Below, in pieces: positions 1 to 5,379 of a stretch of DNA of 5,755 nt. Below the pieces are notes generated by a model. The model did not search any database. It was not told the DNA's origin and worked only from the letters and a program-made list of their open reading frames with translations. Where the stretch lies: contig JBLHRR010000231.1 in the NCBI GenBank assembly GCA_047626155.1, positions 1-5,755 on the forward strand, in the 5' to 3' direction. Origin of the DNA: CALGLS01 sp047626155. GTDB lineage: Bacteria; Bacteroidota; Bacteroidia; Chitinophagales; Saprospiraceae. The stretch's first letter is position 1; each line of letters opens with the position of its first letter. The translations under genes were made by a program, and so were the position numbers.

Positions 1-28
1 CTTCCATCTTCCATCTTCCATCTTCCAA
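1..28. repeat. CTTCCAT heptamer direct repeat, four units
   Basis: Four back-to-back 7-base units are seen: CTTCCAT three times, then CTTCCAA. The array begins at the window edge, so it may extend further left. The same heptamer pattern (CTTCCNN) returns in the hairpin at 688-742 on the other side of the lipoprotein gene. It lies 36 bp upstream of that gene's start. Its function is unknown; it could be the 3' half of a hairpin belonging to the preceding gene, like the one at 688-742. Confidence 0.85.
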
Positions 29-64
29 TTACATTATCATTAACTCTTAAAAAATTTAGCCATT

Positions 65-679
65 ATGAAAAAATCCCTTTTTAGTTTTTTGGTTTTAGCT
101 CTTGCGCTTACGCTCTTTTCTTGTGAAAAAGACGGCCCTCAAACAGACGACGAATTAATTGACGCTATTATAGCCAGCGAAAAACAGAATGTAACTGAAG
201 CTGCATTACCCTTATCTGCCCTTACTATATTGTCCGATGAATATTCTGAAAGCTTTGCTGAGGCAGCTCAGTTGGCTGATGAACGGGGCTATGAAGTAAC
301 GATGATGCGCGGTGGAGGAACCCTGATCGGTGAACGTACGCCTATCTACTTCAACCTGGATGGAAGGCAATTGAGAAGAGAAAGAGATCGTCGACATGAT
401 TTTGAAGGCAGACGTCGCCCCGGCAATGAAGGCTGTGACCGCAATGCGTGTTTTGACCTGGTATTCCCTATAACTGTTATCATGCCTGATGGCACAGAAA
501 TAACTGGCGATGATGGAGCTACTATAAGACAAGAAGTAAGAAGCTGGTATGTCGACAACCCAGGTACTGGTGAACATCCTGAGTTGCAGTTTCCTTTAGA
601 TATTATTTATGAAGATGAGACAACTGCAACAGTAAATAGTCATGAAGAGTTGCGGGCTGCATTTGCGGCATGTGAATAA
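65..679 (+). CDS. Hypothetical lipoprotein, 204 aa
   Basis: An exported, lipid-anchored protein of unknown function. The N-terminus is a type II signal peptide: MKKS, a hydrophobic stretch (about residues 5-17), then lipobox L17-F18-S19-C20. C20 is the predicted lipidated cysteine. The acidic EKDG that follows suits an envelope lipoprotein. The mature part is hydrophilic, with a very arginine-rich patch at about residues 101-118 and three further cysteines (C124, C129, C203). Residues 129-148 (CFDL..PITV..PDGTEI) read like a beta-sandwich segment of a kind seen in uncharacterised Bacteroidota lipoproteins; this is a resemblance, not a family assignment. The start at 65 is chosen because the signal peptide begins there. 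The gene stands alone: heptamer repeats lie on both sides, and the next gene (918-1970) converges on it. No catalytic motif is visible. Confidence 0.85.
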   Translation: MKKSLFSFLVLALALTLFSCEKDGPQTDDELIDAIIASEKQNVTEAALPLSALTILSDEYSESFAEAAQLADERGYEVTMMRGGGTLIGERTPIYFNLDGRQLRRERDRRHDFEGRRRPGNEGCDRNACFDLVFPITVIMPDGTEITGDDGATIRQEVRSWYVDNPGTGEHPELQFPLDIIYEDETTATVNSHEELRAAFAACE

Positions 680-687
680 GAGAAGAA

Positions 688-742
688 GGAAGTTGGGAGT
701 AGGAAGTGTTCGCATTACGCGTTCTTCCAACTTCCTACTTCC
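688..742. repeat. Heptamer-built inverted repeat (hairpin), possible bidirectional terminator
   Basis: The left arm (688-706) and right arm (724-742) are 19 nt each and pair at 16 Watson-Crick positions plus one G-U, around a 17-nt loop. The arms are made of 7-base units: GGAAGTT, GGGAGTA, GGAAGTG on the left and CTTCCAA, CTTCCTA, CTTCCAC on the right. The hairpin begins 8 nt after the lipoprotein stop codon, between convergent genes, which suits a transcript-end structure serving either strand. There is no long T-tract after it, so it may instead stabilise mRNA 3' ends or be a mobile palindromic repeat. Confidence 0.7.
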
Positions 743-903
743 ACCTTTACTGTAGCTAATTATCATAATCAATCCGATCCTTAAACTGTCGCTGCCGCAG
801 CCGAATTTTATTGATATAAAATCCGAGTGATTTCCTTGTTTACAGATTTACGTAGCCGCGTAGATACGACCCTTTGCTCTAGATATAAATTAAGTTGTTG
901 ACC

Positions 904-936
904 AAAAAAAACCAAAATCAATTCGGCATTGCCCGA
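904..936 (-). terminator. Weak candidate terminator of the response-regulator gene
   Basis: On the minus strand, TTCGG (936-932) and CCGAA (926-922) form a 5-bp stem with a 5-nt loop at the very end of the regulator's coding region. About 10 nt later comes a run of eight T (911-904 read on the minus strand). The stem overlaps the stop codon region and the T-tract is displaced, so this is a weak candidate. Confidence 0.3.
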
Positions 937-1970
937 AGCTCCTCCAAATCCAAAATAGTAATCAGACTGCTTTCAACAGTAATCAACCCTTCATGCTTAA
1001 AATCCGTCAGTGTACGAATGACAGATTCCTTAGCCGTACCTACCATACTCGCCAAGTCATCTCGAAGAATGGCTATTTTAGTATTGCCCTCTTCACGGTT
1101 GTGTAGATCTAGTTTGACTAAGGCTTCCGCTACCCGTTTTCGGATAGAACTATAGGCAAGGCTTAACAATTGCACTTCTTGTTCATTGGTATTATTGGCT
1201 AACATTTTAATAAACCGCGCCGAAAAATTTCTATTGTTATAAAGTAGGGAGAAGAAGTCTTCTTTTGGAATGTGATTGATTTCTCCCTCTTCAATAACCA
1301 TCGCAGATTCGCGATATGGACTTTCTCGAAGTAAGGCATTGTAGCCAATAAAATCTCCGGTTTTGTAAATGTGGGTAATATATTCTTTACCCATTTCATT
1401 GGTCCGGAAAGTTTTCACCTGACCGCTGGCAATAAAATAAAGTCGCTTCGGTAGGTCGCCTTCCTGATACAAGAAATCCTTCTTCCTGTATTTTCTAGTC
1501 TCTCTTTGTTTTGATAAATTTTCTAATTCTGTTTGGCCCCTGGCTTCATCAATAAAAGTATGAAGGCCGCCGGATGTGCCATCAAACGATTTCTTAAGTC
1601 GCTCACTTTTTTTGAGCCGCATTTCTATGGCGTCCAGCAATTCTACATCGTCGTATGGCTTAGTAATGTAATCATCAGCACCAAGGTTCATACCTTTTCT
1701 GAAGTCTATTTTTTCAGCCTTAGCTGTCAAAAATATTAACGGAATTTCTGTTGTCTTTGGCGATTTATCCAGGATACGTAAAACGCCAAAGCCATCTAAA
1801 ATAGGCATCATGACATCGCAAAGAATTAAGTCCGGGTTTTCTGACTGTGCTTTTTCTACACCTATCTTACCATTCTCCGCAGTGATAACTTCATAGTTAG
1901 ACAGTTCTAAGACTTCGGCTAGGTTTTCTCTAACCAAATCATTGTCTTCAATTACTAAAATCTTGGTCAT
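918..1970 (-). CDS. Response regulator with Crp/Fnr-type sensor and HTH output (REC-cNMP-HTH), 350 aa
   Basis: A transcription factor combining a two-component receiver with a Crp/Fnr-like effector. The REC domain is residues 1-125: acidic pair E8/D9, phospho-acceptor D52 (in LILCDVMMP), T82 and the K104-P105 switch pair are all present. A charged linker (about 126-158) leads to a beta-roll cNMP-binding-like domain (about 160-255) containing FLYQEGD, YFIASGQVK and GDFIGYNALL. A long dimerisation helix follows (about 256-292), then a Crp-type winged helix (about 293-345) with ILRDDLASMVGTAKESVIRT, the usual HTH signature. No Fnr-type cysteine cluster is present (C51 is the only cysteine), so an Fe-S oxygen sensor is not indicated. 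Cyclic-nucleotide binding is unproven. The cognate kinase is not in the window. Its promoter shares sequence with the two USP promoters, which makes autoregulation and control of those genes plausible but inferred. Confidence 0.95.
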   Translation of the reverse strand: MTKILVIEDNDLVRENLAEVLELSNYEVITAENGKIGVEKAQSENPDLILCDVMMPILDGFGVLRILDKSPKTTEIPLIFLTAKAEKIDFRKGMNLGADDYITKPYDDVELLDAIEMRLKKSERLKKSFDGTSGGLHTFIDEARGQTELENLSKQRETRKYRKKDFLYQEGDLPKRLYFIASGQVKTFRTNEMGKEYITHIYKTGDFIGYNALLRESPYRESAMVIEEGEINHIPKEDFFSLLYNNRNFSARFIKMLANNTNEQEVQLLSLAYSSIRKRVAEALVKLDLHNREEGNTKIAILRDDLASMVGTAKESVIRTLTDFKHEGLITVESSLITILDLEELRAMPN

Positions 1971-2009
1971 AATGTTATTGCTTTGTTCCTGGTGATATTA
2001 TTTTCACTG

Positions 2010-2030
2010 CAAAGTAAGCGGATTATCTCT
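2010..2030 (-). promoter_or_regulatory. Proposed promoter of the response-regulator gene
   Basis: On the minus strand this reads AGAGATA (2030-2024), six bases, then TTACTTTG (2017-2010). The second box matches the Bacteroidota -7 consensus TAnnTTTG at all but one position and lies 39 bp upstream of the ATG. AGAGATA at the same 6-nt spacing recurs in both USP promoters (2961-2981, 3036-3056). No clear -33 TTTG is seen, so activation by a factor bound upstream is plausible. Confidence 0.55.
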
Positions 2031-2038
2031 TTCCCCAT

Positions 2039-2074
2039 ATGACTTTTATTAGGCAGAAGGATGATTTTTGTCAA
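2039..2074. promoter_or_regulatory. Upstream regulatory elements of the regulator: USP-type half-site plus Fnr-like dyad
   Basis: Two elements lie 21 bp or more upstream of the -7 box. First, ATGACTTTTATTAG (2039-2052) matches 13 of 14 bases of the inverted-repeat arm at 3013-3026. Second, ATGATTTTTGTCAA (2061-2074) is a TGA-N6-TCA dyad, 8 of 10 defined positions of the Fnr/Crp-type site TTGAT-N4-ATCAA. Its GGATGATTTTT (2059-2069) also matches 3011-3021 exactly. The dyad centre is roughly 60 bp upstream of the inferred transcription start, a common activator position. The binding factor is inferred, not known. Confidence 0.45.
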
Positions 2075-2081
2075 GCCTTTT

Positions 2082-2918
2082 TTAACTGTCTTTAAAGTCA
2101 ATACTCAATATAGGTATTTCTGCATGATTTACCAGAGCTTCTACGTTTGAACCCGAAAAGATCCTTTTTATCGGGTGACGTTTTTCATTCGAAATGGCAA
2201 TCAAGTCGGCTCCTAGTTCATCCGATAAATGCCGAATGCCAGCATCTATGCTCCAGTCTCTTTGAAAATAAGTTCTGCAAGGGATATCCATTACCTTGGC
2301 CATGTTCTTAAAATCCTCCATAGCTGCCTTGACCAGCACATAGGGTTCTCTAAACCAGCTGGATGTGTTGACCTGCGTGAGGTGTATATTGGGCTTAAAT
2401 ATTTTTACAAAATCTAAAAGGTACTGAAAAGAGCGCTTATCCGAACTGTTAAAATTAGAAGCAAATACTACGTTTTTAATTTTATAATCCTTCAATTCTT
2501 CCTTGATTATTAATACTGGGCAATGAATGCGGCGGACTACTTTCTGCGTGTTAGAGCCAAGGAAGTATTCATTTTTACCGCTTGCACCATGTGAACCCAT
2601 TACGACAAAATCAATATTATTTGACTGGGTGAATGCTTCGGTAAACGTAATTAAATTTCCTGTTGCCCAACCCGTTTTAATTGGTGCGTTTTTTTCCTTA
2701 GCAATTCCTTCCCATTCTTTTAACAATAGTTCTGCATTATGAATAGCCTGATTTGTTTCGGCGTTCTGACTCTTTTCCATTCCTGGTGATCCTTGTGGTA
2801 GGTCAATGATCGTATGTAAATGAAGTGTTGCCTGATAAGCAGCGGCTAACTCAATGGCAGCATGTGTCGCATTGGCCGCACATGCAGAGAAGTCGGTAGG
2901 GACAAATATACTTTTCAT
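2082..2918 (-). CDS. Universal stress protein, tandem two-domain, 278 aa
   Basis: A cytoplasmic UspA-superfamily protein with two Usp domains in tandem, the usual arrangement and length for Bacteroidota USPs. Domain 1 (residues 1-140) opens with MKSIFVPTDFS, giving the first beta-strand and the aspartate typical of ATP-binding USPs. It carries a complete G-2x-G-9x-G-S nucleotide motif: G108, G111, G121, S122. Domain 2 (about 147-276) begins IKNVVFASNF and ends IPILSID. Its motif is degenerate: ISNEKRHPIKRIFSGS keeps only the final GS, so only domain 1 is likely to bind ATP. USPs of this kind act in stress tolerance or as ATP-dependent regulators; the specific role here is unknown. It is the only intact USP of three in the window. 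It is transcribed away from USP2 across a shared 167-bp intergenic region and lies 111 bp upstream of the regulator on the same strand. The regulator has its own candidate promoter in that gap. Confidence 0.95.
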   Translation of the reverse strand: MKSIFVPTDFSACAANATHAAIELAAAYQATLHLHTIIDLPQGSPGMEKSQNAETNQAIHNAELLLKEWEGIAKEKNAPIKTGWATGNLITFTEAFTQSNNIDFVVMGSHGASGKNEYFLGSNTQKVVRRIHCPVLIIKEELKDYKIKNVVFASNFNSSDKRSFQYLLDFVKIFKPNIHLTQVNTSSWFREPYVLVKAAMEDFKNMAKVMDIPCRTYFQRDWSIDAGIRHLSDELGADLIAISNEKRHPIKRIFSGSNVEALVNHAEIPILSIDFKDS

Positions 2919-2960
2919 ATTTAATTTATTATTTCGAACAGTTACTTACTCGGTTCCCAG

Positions 2961-2981
2961 CAAAGTTAATGAGCTACCTCT
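2961..2981 (-). promoter_or_regulatory. Proposed promoter of the intact USP gene
   Basis: On the minus strand this reads AGAGGTA (2981-2975), six bases, then TAACTTTG (2968-2961), a perfect match to the Bacteroidota -7 consensus TAnnTTTG. It lies 42 bp upstream of the ATG. There is no convincing -33 TTTG; the inverted repeat at 2987-3030 occupies that position instead. Confidence 0.65.
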
Positions 2982-2986
2982 CTGCC

Positions 2987-3030
2987 CTTACTAATAAAAA
3001 TCATTTGATTGGATGATTTTTATTAGTAAG
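2987..3030. promoter_or_regulatory. Perfect 18-bp inverted repeat between divergent USP genes, candidate operator
   Basis: The arms CTTACTAATAAAAATCAT (2987-3004) and ATGATTTTTATTAGTAAG (3013-3030) are perfect reverse complements around an 8-nt spacer. The dyad centre (3008.5) is 47.5 bp from the outer end of each proposed -7 box (2961 and 3056). The dyad therefore sits symmetrically over the -33 regions of both divergent promoters. A terminator role is unlikely because both flanking genes start here rather than end. A near-identical half-site (13 of 14) occurs upstream of the response-regulator gene at 2039-2052. Confidence 0.75.
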
Positions 3031-3035
3031 CTATA

Positions 3036-3056
3036 GGAGATAGTTTCATAACTTGC
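3036..3056 (+). promoter_or_regulatory. Proposed promoter of the second (frameshifted) USP gene
   Basis: GGAGATA (3036-3042), six bases, then TAACTTGC (3049-3056) mirrors the promoter of the divergent USP with the same spacing. The last two bases of the -7 box deviate from TAnnTTTG, so the promoter may be weakened, in line with the damaged gene it serves. It lies 29 bp upstream of the ATG at 3086. Confidence 0.45.
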
Positions 3057-3085
3057 ACTTATTCCTTTACTACAAATCAAAATCT

Positions 3086-3572
3086 ATGAAAAAGAAAATA
3101 ATTGTTCCGGTTGACTTTTCTACTGCTTCGCAAAACGCTTATTCGTATGCAAAAGGATTGGCACAGGACTCTAATGCCTCTATAGAGTTATTGTATGTAT
3201 ATGTTGACTCCCTTGGAGAAAACCAGAATCAGGTGGAAGGAGAAATTAAAACATAAGTTGACTGACTTTATGGAATTGCTTTCATCAGCGTCAGCAGAAG
3301 GAGCCACGGAGCTTACGGATGTAGCAGTGAATATTCGGTTACTACGTGGTATGCCTGTTAAATCTATATTACGGATGTGTGAAAACCCCTCAGCCAATAT
3401 GATTGTAATGGACTTGACTGGTCAGTACAATGCAGTCGAACGTTTTTGGGGAACAATATCTTGCTCTGTTGCACAAAAGGCCAATTGCCCAGTGTTGCTT
3501 ATTCCAAATGGTGTAAGTTATGCTCCTTTAAAAAAGATCTTATATGCAAGTAATTTTGAATCTGCGGATTAG
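3086..3572 (+). pseudogene. Universal stress protein, frameshifted and truncated (USP2)
   Basis: The frame from ATG 3086 gives MKKKIIVPVDFSTASQNAYS, a standard USP N-terminus, but hits TAA at 3254-3256. USP sequence resumes in the next frame. Removing one A from the AAAA run at 3248-3251 joins the frames as VEGEIKHKLTDFMELL. The rejoined domain 1 is complete and ends with MDLTGQYNAVERFWGTIS, the G-2x-G-9x-GT motif with its first glycine replaced by D, then CPVLLIPN. Domain 2 starts LKKILYASNFESAD, matching the VVFASNFNSSD of the intact neighbour, and stops at TAG 3570-3572; the rest of domain 2 is absent in all forward frames. Even with the frameshift corrected, this is a protein of about 1.1 domains. 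A sequencing error could explain the single A but not the missing second domain. An upstream ATG at 3053 lies inside the proposed -7 box and is unlikely to be used. Confidence 0.85.
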
Positions 3573-3579
3573 CGGAGAG

Positions 3580-3705
3580 ATGCTACGCAGTTCTGAACGT
3601 AAAAAGGAATTAGAAGACACTGAAGACATCGTTTTAATAAAACTACCAAAAATAAAACAGATATCGTATGTATTACAATACACCACTTTCAGAAGTTATG
3701 ACTAA
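3580..3705 (+). other. Short open frame, 41 aa, unrecognised
   Basis: Between USP2 and the CBS gene, ATG 3580 opens a 41-codon frame. It is rich in charged residues (SSERKKELEDTED, then IVLIKLPKIKQ) and overlaps the first 38 bases of the CBS gene in another frame. Its composition looks more protein-like than random AT-rich spacer. It may be the leftover C-terminus of a gene joined here by the deletion that removed USP2 domain 2. I do not recognise a family. The overlap makes translation as a stand-alone gene doubtful. Confidence 0.2.
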
Positions 3706-4114
3706 AGATTTGACTACTGTTGGGCCAGATGATACCCTTGAAGTCGTTGATTATATTTTTAATAACAATAGTTTTCGCCACTTACCAGTAGTGGATAAGG
3801 ATGGAAAAATATTGGGGATGATTAGTAAGTTGGATTACAATTTACTTTGCAATGGAATGACACTTTTCCGGAAGGACTTGGAGAAGGAAAATAATCTGAG
3901 TTTCTTTCGCACCCTACTTTCTTCGGAAGTAATGACTAAGGATTTAGCAAAGCTTCCTCCATCTACAAAAATATCTGTAGCTGCAGGTATTTTTAAAGAG
4001 AATTTATTTCACGCCATTCCTATTGTTACTGAAGGTGATAAGTTGATTGGCTTGATCACAACAATTGATATGATTAATTACGCCTATGACCAACCAGCTT
4101 TAAATTTTAAATAG
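3668..4114 (+). CDS. Tandem CBS-domain protein, 148 aa
   Basis: A small cytoplasmic protein made only of a CBS pair (Bateman module). CBS1 is about residues 6-60 (SEVMTKDLTTVGPDDTL, then FRHLPVVDKDGKILGMIS). CBS2 is about 85-140 (SSEVMTKDLAKLPPSTKI, then FHAIPIVTEGDKLIGLITTID). Such modules typically bind adenine nucleotides (AMP, ATP, SAM) in the cleft between the repeats. Stand-alone pairs often act as energy-status sensors, but the partner is unknown here. The near-identical EVMTKDL at the start of each domain shows the internal duplication. The start at 3668 places the first EVMT motif at the usual distance from the N-terminus. It lies between two damaged USP genes on the same strand, 95 bp after USP2 and 10 bp before USP3, suggesting a former USP-CBS-USP operon. 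It is the only undamaged gene of that trio. No own promoter was found. Confidence 0.9.
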   Translation: MYYNTPLSEVMTKDLTTVGPDDTLEVVDYIFNNNSFRHLPVVDKDGKILGMISKLDYNLLCNGMTLFRKDLEKENNLSFFRTLLSSEVMTKDLAKLPPSTKISVAAGIFKENLFHAIPIVTEGDKLIGLITTIDMINYAYDQPALNFK

Positions 4115-4124
4115 TCAATCTGAC

Positions 4125-4424
4125 ATGAAAAAAAATAATAGTTCCAACGGACTTTTCCAAAGTTGCTTCAAACGCTTATGCTTTCGCAAGGGCTTTTGCG
4201 AAGTGCAAAGATATTCCATTAAAGGTGGTACATACTAGCGCATCTTGGAAACGTTAATGACCTGATCTTGCCACGTGATATAGAGGAATTTAGAACTAAA
4301 AAATAAAATGAACTAAGGGTCTTTGTCCATCAATTTGATGAGGCTGGCGATTCGGAAATGATGTCTTCTATCGCAGTGGTTGAAAAAGAGGTCATTATCG
4401 GTTTTCCAATTGCCAGAAGAAATC
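4125..4424 (+). pseudogene. Universal stress protein remnant (USP3), multiply disrupted
   Basis: ATG 4125 is followed by eight A. In the literal frame the protein is nonsense, but one added A yields MKKKIIVPTDFSKVASNAYA, a clear USP N-terminus close to USP2. This frame ends at TAA 4255-4257. A +1 shift then continues USP-like sequence (NDLILPRDIEEFRTKK), broken by an in-frame TAA at 4304-4306, then NELRVFVHQFDEAG and EVIIGFPI to 4411. A further shift gives PEEI to 4424. That is three frame changes and one stop within about 300 bp, so it is a genuine pseudogene rather than a single sequencing error. The ATP-binding motif and the whole second domain are missing; the sequence passes into IS-like DNA instead. 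It starts 10 bp after the CBS gene stop. Confidence 0.8.
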
Positions 4425-4461
4425 CCTGTGGCTTTTACTACTTTTATGGCATTAGCTAATT

Positions 4462-4959
4462 GGGTTTAATGTAGAGGTACCTAGTTACACCCAAAATTCA
4501 CGCACAAGTATTGACAACAAATGGTAAAGGAGATGGAGATGCACAGCAAGTAAAGCCAATGTTAGAACAAGTCGAATCACCAATAGATAAATTCAGTGGA
4601 GACGGAGCATATGACACCTGTGAACTATGGAAGTTATTGAAAGACTCAAATATTAGAGGAATAATTCCTCCTCAGGAAAACGCAGTTTACTGGGTCGACG
4701 AGCATGATAATTTACTTGATATAGAAAGGAATAATGTATTAAGAGAAATAGAACTGACTACACGAAAGGATTGGAAGAAGGTGAGTAATTATCATAGGCG
4801 TAGTTTATCAGAAACAGCAATGATGCGATTTAAAACAATATTCGGATCTACACTTTATTCCAGAAATTTTAAAAAAAAATCGAAGCAGCAATTAAAATTA
4901 AATGCCTATATAAAATGACAGCCCAAGGTATGACTGTCTCTCAGAAATATGTGCGTTGA
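4462..4959 (+). pseudogene. IS5-family transposase remnant, internally deleted and frameshifted
   Basis: Three pieces in two frames are visible. 4462-4494 reads GFNVEVPSYTQ, like the VPxYxxxSRR segment near the N-terminus of IS5 transposases. A frame change near 4495 leads to IHAQVLTTNGKGDGDA and a long open stretch to TGA 4916-4918. The final MTAQGMTVSQKYVR (4915-4959) is in the first frame again, matching the usual NKMTALGMP-type end. The middle piece holds SGDGAYDT (4598-4621, second catalytic D), IIPPQENAVYW, and YHRRSLSETAM (4793-4825, catalytic E). The region between VPSYTQ and IHAQV, which should carry the first catalytic D, is deleted, so the product cannot be active. Full-length relatives are roughly 300 aa; about 160 codons remain. 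Confidence 0.8.
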
Positions 4960-5011
4960 TTGTTATGGAAAACTGGAAAAGCTCCGTTTTGGGTTTTTAT
5001 GCAACAACGCC
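4462..5011 (+). mobile_element. Remnant of an IS5-family insertion sequence, right end retained
   Basis: The element contains the broken transposase above, 52 bp of non-coding tail, and a probable right terminal repeat at 4991-5011. Read inward, that end is GGCGTTGTTGCATAAAAACC, resembling the GGCTTTGTTGCATAAA-type termini of IS5/IS903-like elements. No matching left end is found in the window. The left boundary is therefore uncertain; IS-like coding signal is first recognisable at about 4462, and USP3 signal fades at about 4424. Confidence 0.65.
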
Positions 5012-5379
5012 GTTTCTAATTGTATTATTAAGCCTGTTCTTTATCACTCGTATTTTGGCAGGACAAAGCATCAACATGCTAGGAGGTACTTCGAAGTCGA
5101 GAGGTACATCCTGTCTGTTAAATTTTGAAAAATTATAATTCCTTTACCCTAGAAATAAAGAAATTTTAGTTGGTTTTATCTTTCAGGTAAGACTGCTTAA
5201 CTTCTACCTGATTTTTTTGTGTAATTGTAATTTAATTACTATGTTTACGAACTTAATAATTCGCTAAAATACTGATTTGCAATTAATTGGTAGACTCAAA
5301 TAGGTAAAGTGAGAACTCCTATCTCTTAGCCATATTCACCTACCCATTAATTCAAAACACTCACCACTCAACCAAAATT
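5012..5379. other. 368-bp region without an intact gene
   Basis: Directly after the IS end, 5012-5138 reads as FLIVLLSLFFITRILAGQSI..., resembling a signal peptide with its start missing. It stops after about 41 codons, so it may be the stub of a secreted-protein gene cut by the IS. 5139-5182 is AT-rich with nothing recognised. A terminator follows at 5183-5218. 5219-5379 is the leader of the next gene; CTGATTTG at 5272-5279 is a poor match to the Bacteroidota -7 box, and I see no firm promoter. Confidence 0.5.
5183..5218 (+). terminator. Intrinsic (Rho-independent) terminator
   Basis: TCAGGTA (5183-5189) and TACCTGA (5205-5211) form a perfect 7-bp stem with a 15-nt loop, followed immediately by seven T (5212-5218). 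It would end plus-strand transcription coming from the IS remnant or the truncated frame at 5012-5138, and it insulates the secreted-protein gene at 5380. Confidence 0.7.

Noticed and set aside
1..28. CRISPR-like array from the regular repeats
   Set aside because: The units are 7 bases long and adjacent, with no unique spacers and no cas genes nearby.
212..577. Long minus-strand open frame inside the lipoprotein gene
   Set aside because: It lies wholly within a gene with a clear signal peptide and lipobox on the other strand, and its translation shows no domain; it is a shadow frame.
796..806. GCTGCCGCAGC palindrome between the convergent genes
   Set aside because: Five-base arms with a one-base centre, no T-tract and no second copy; too little to call a site.
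895..1155. Plus-strand open frame over the end of the response regulator
   Set aside because: It is antisense to the conserved Crp HTH coding region and its translation is serine/arginine-rich with no recognisable family.
3036..3057. Sigma-54 (-24/-12) promoter for USP2, suggested by the TTGCA
   Set aside because: The required GG ten bases before GC is absent, and the aligned promoters fit the TAnnTTTG type better.
3248..3251. Programmed ribosomal frameshift in USP2
   Set aside because: The AAAA run is short, no downstream pseudoknot or stimulatory stem is evident, and the second domain is missing anyway; mutation or a sequencing error is simpler.
4956..5138. A 60-codon frame crossing the IS end as a real gene
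   Set aside because: Its first part is the IS tail and terminal repeat and only the second part resembles a signal peptide; the join at 5011 looks accidental.
5301..5342. Inverted repeat TAGGT / ACCTA upstream of the secreted-protein gene
   Set aside because: Only five pairs over a span of about 40 bases, with interrupted extension; expected by chance in AT-rich DNA.
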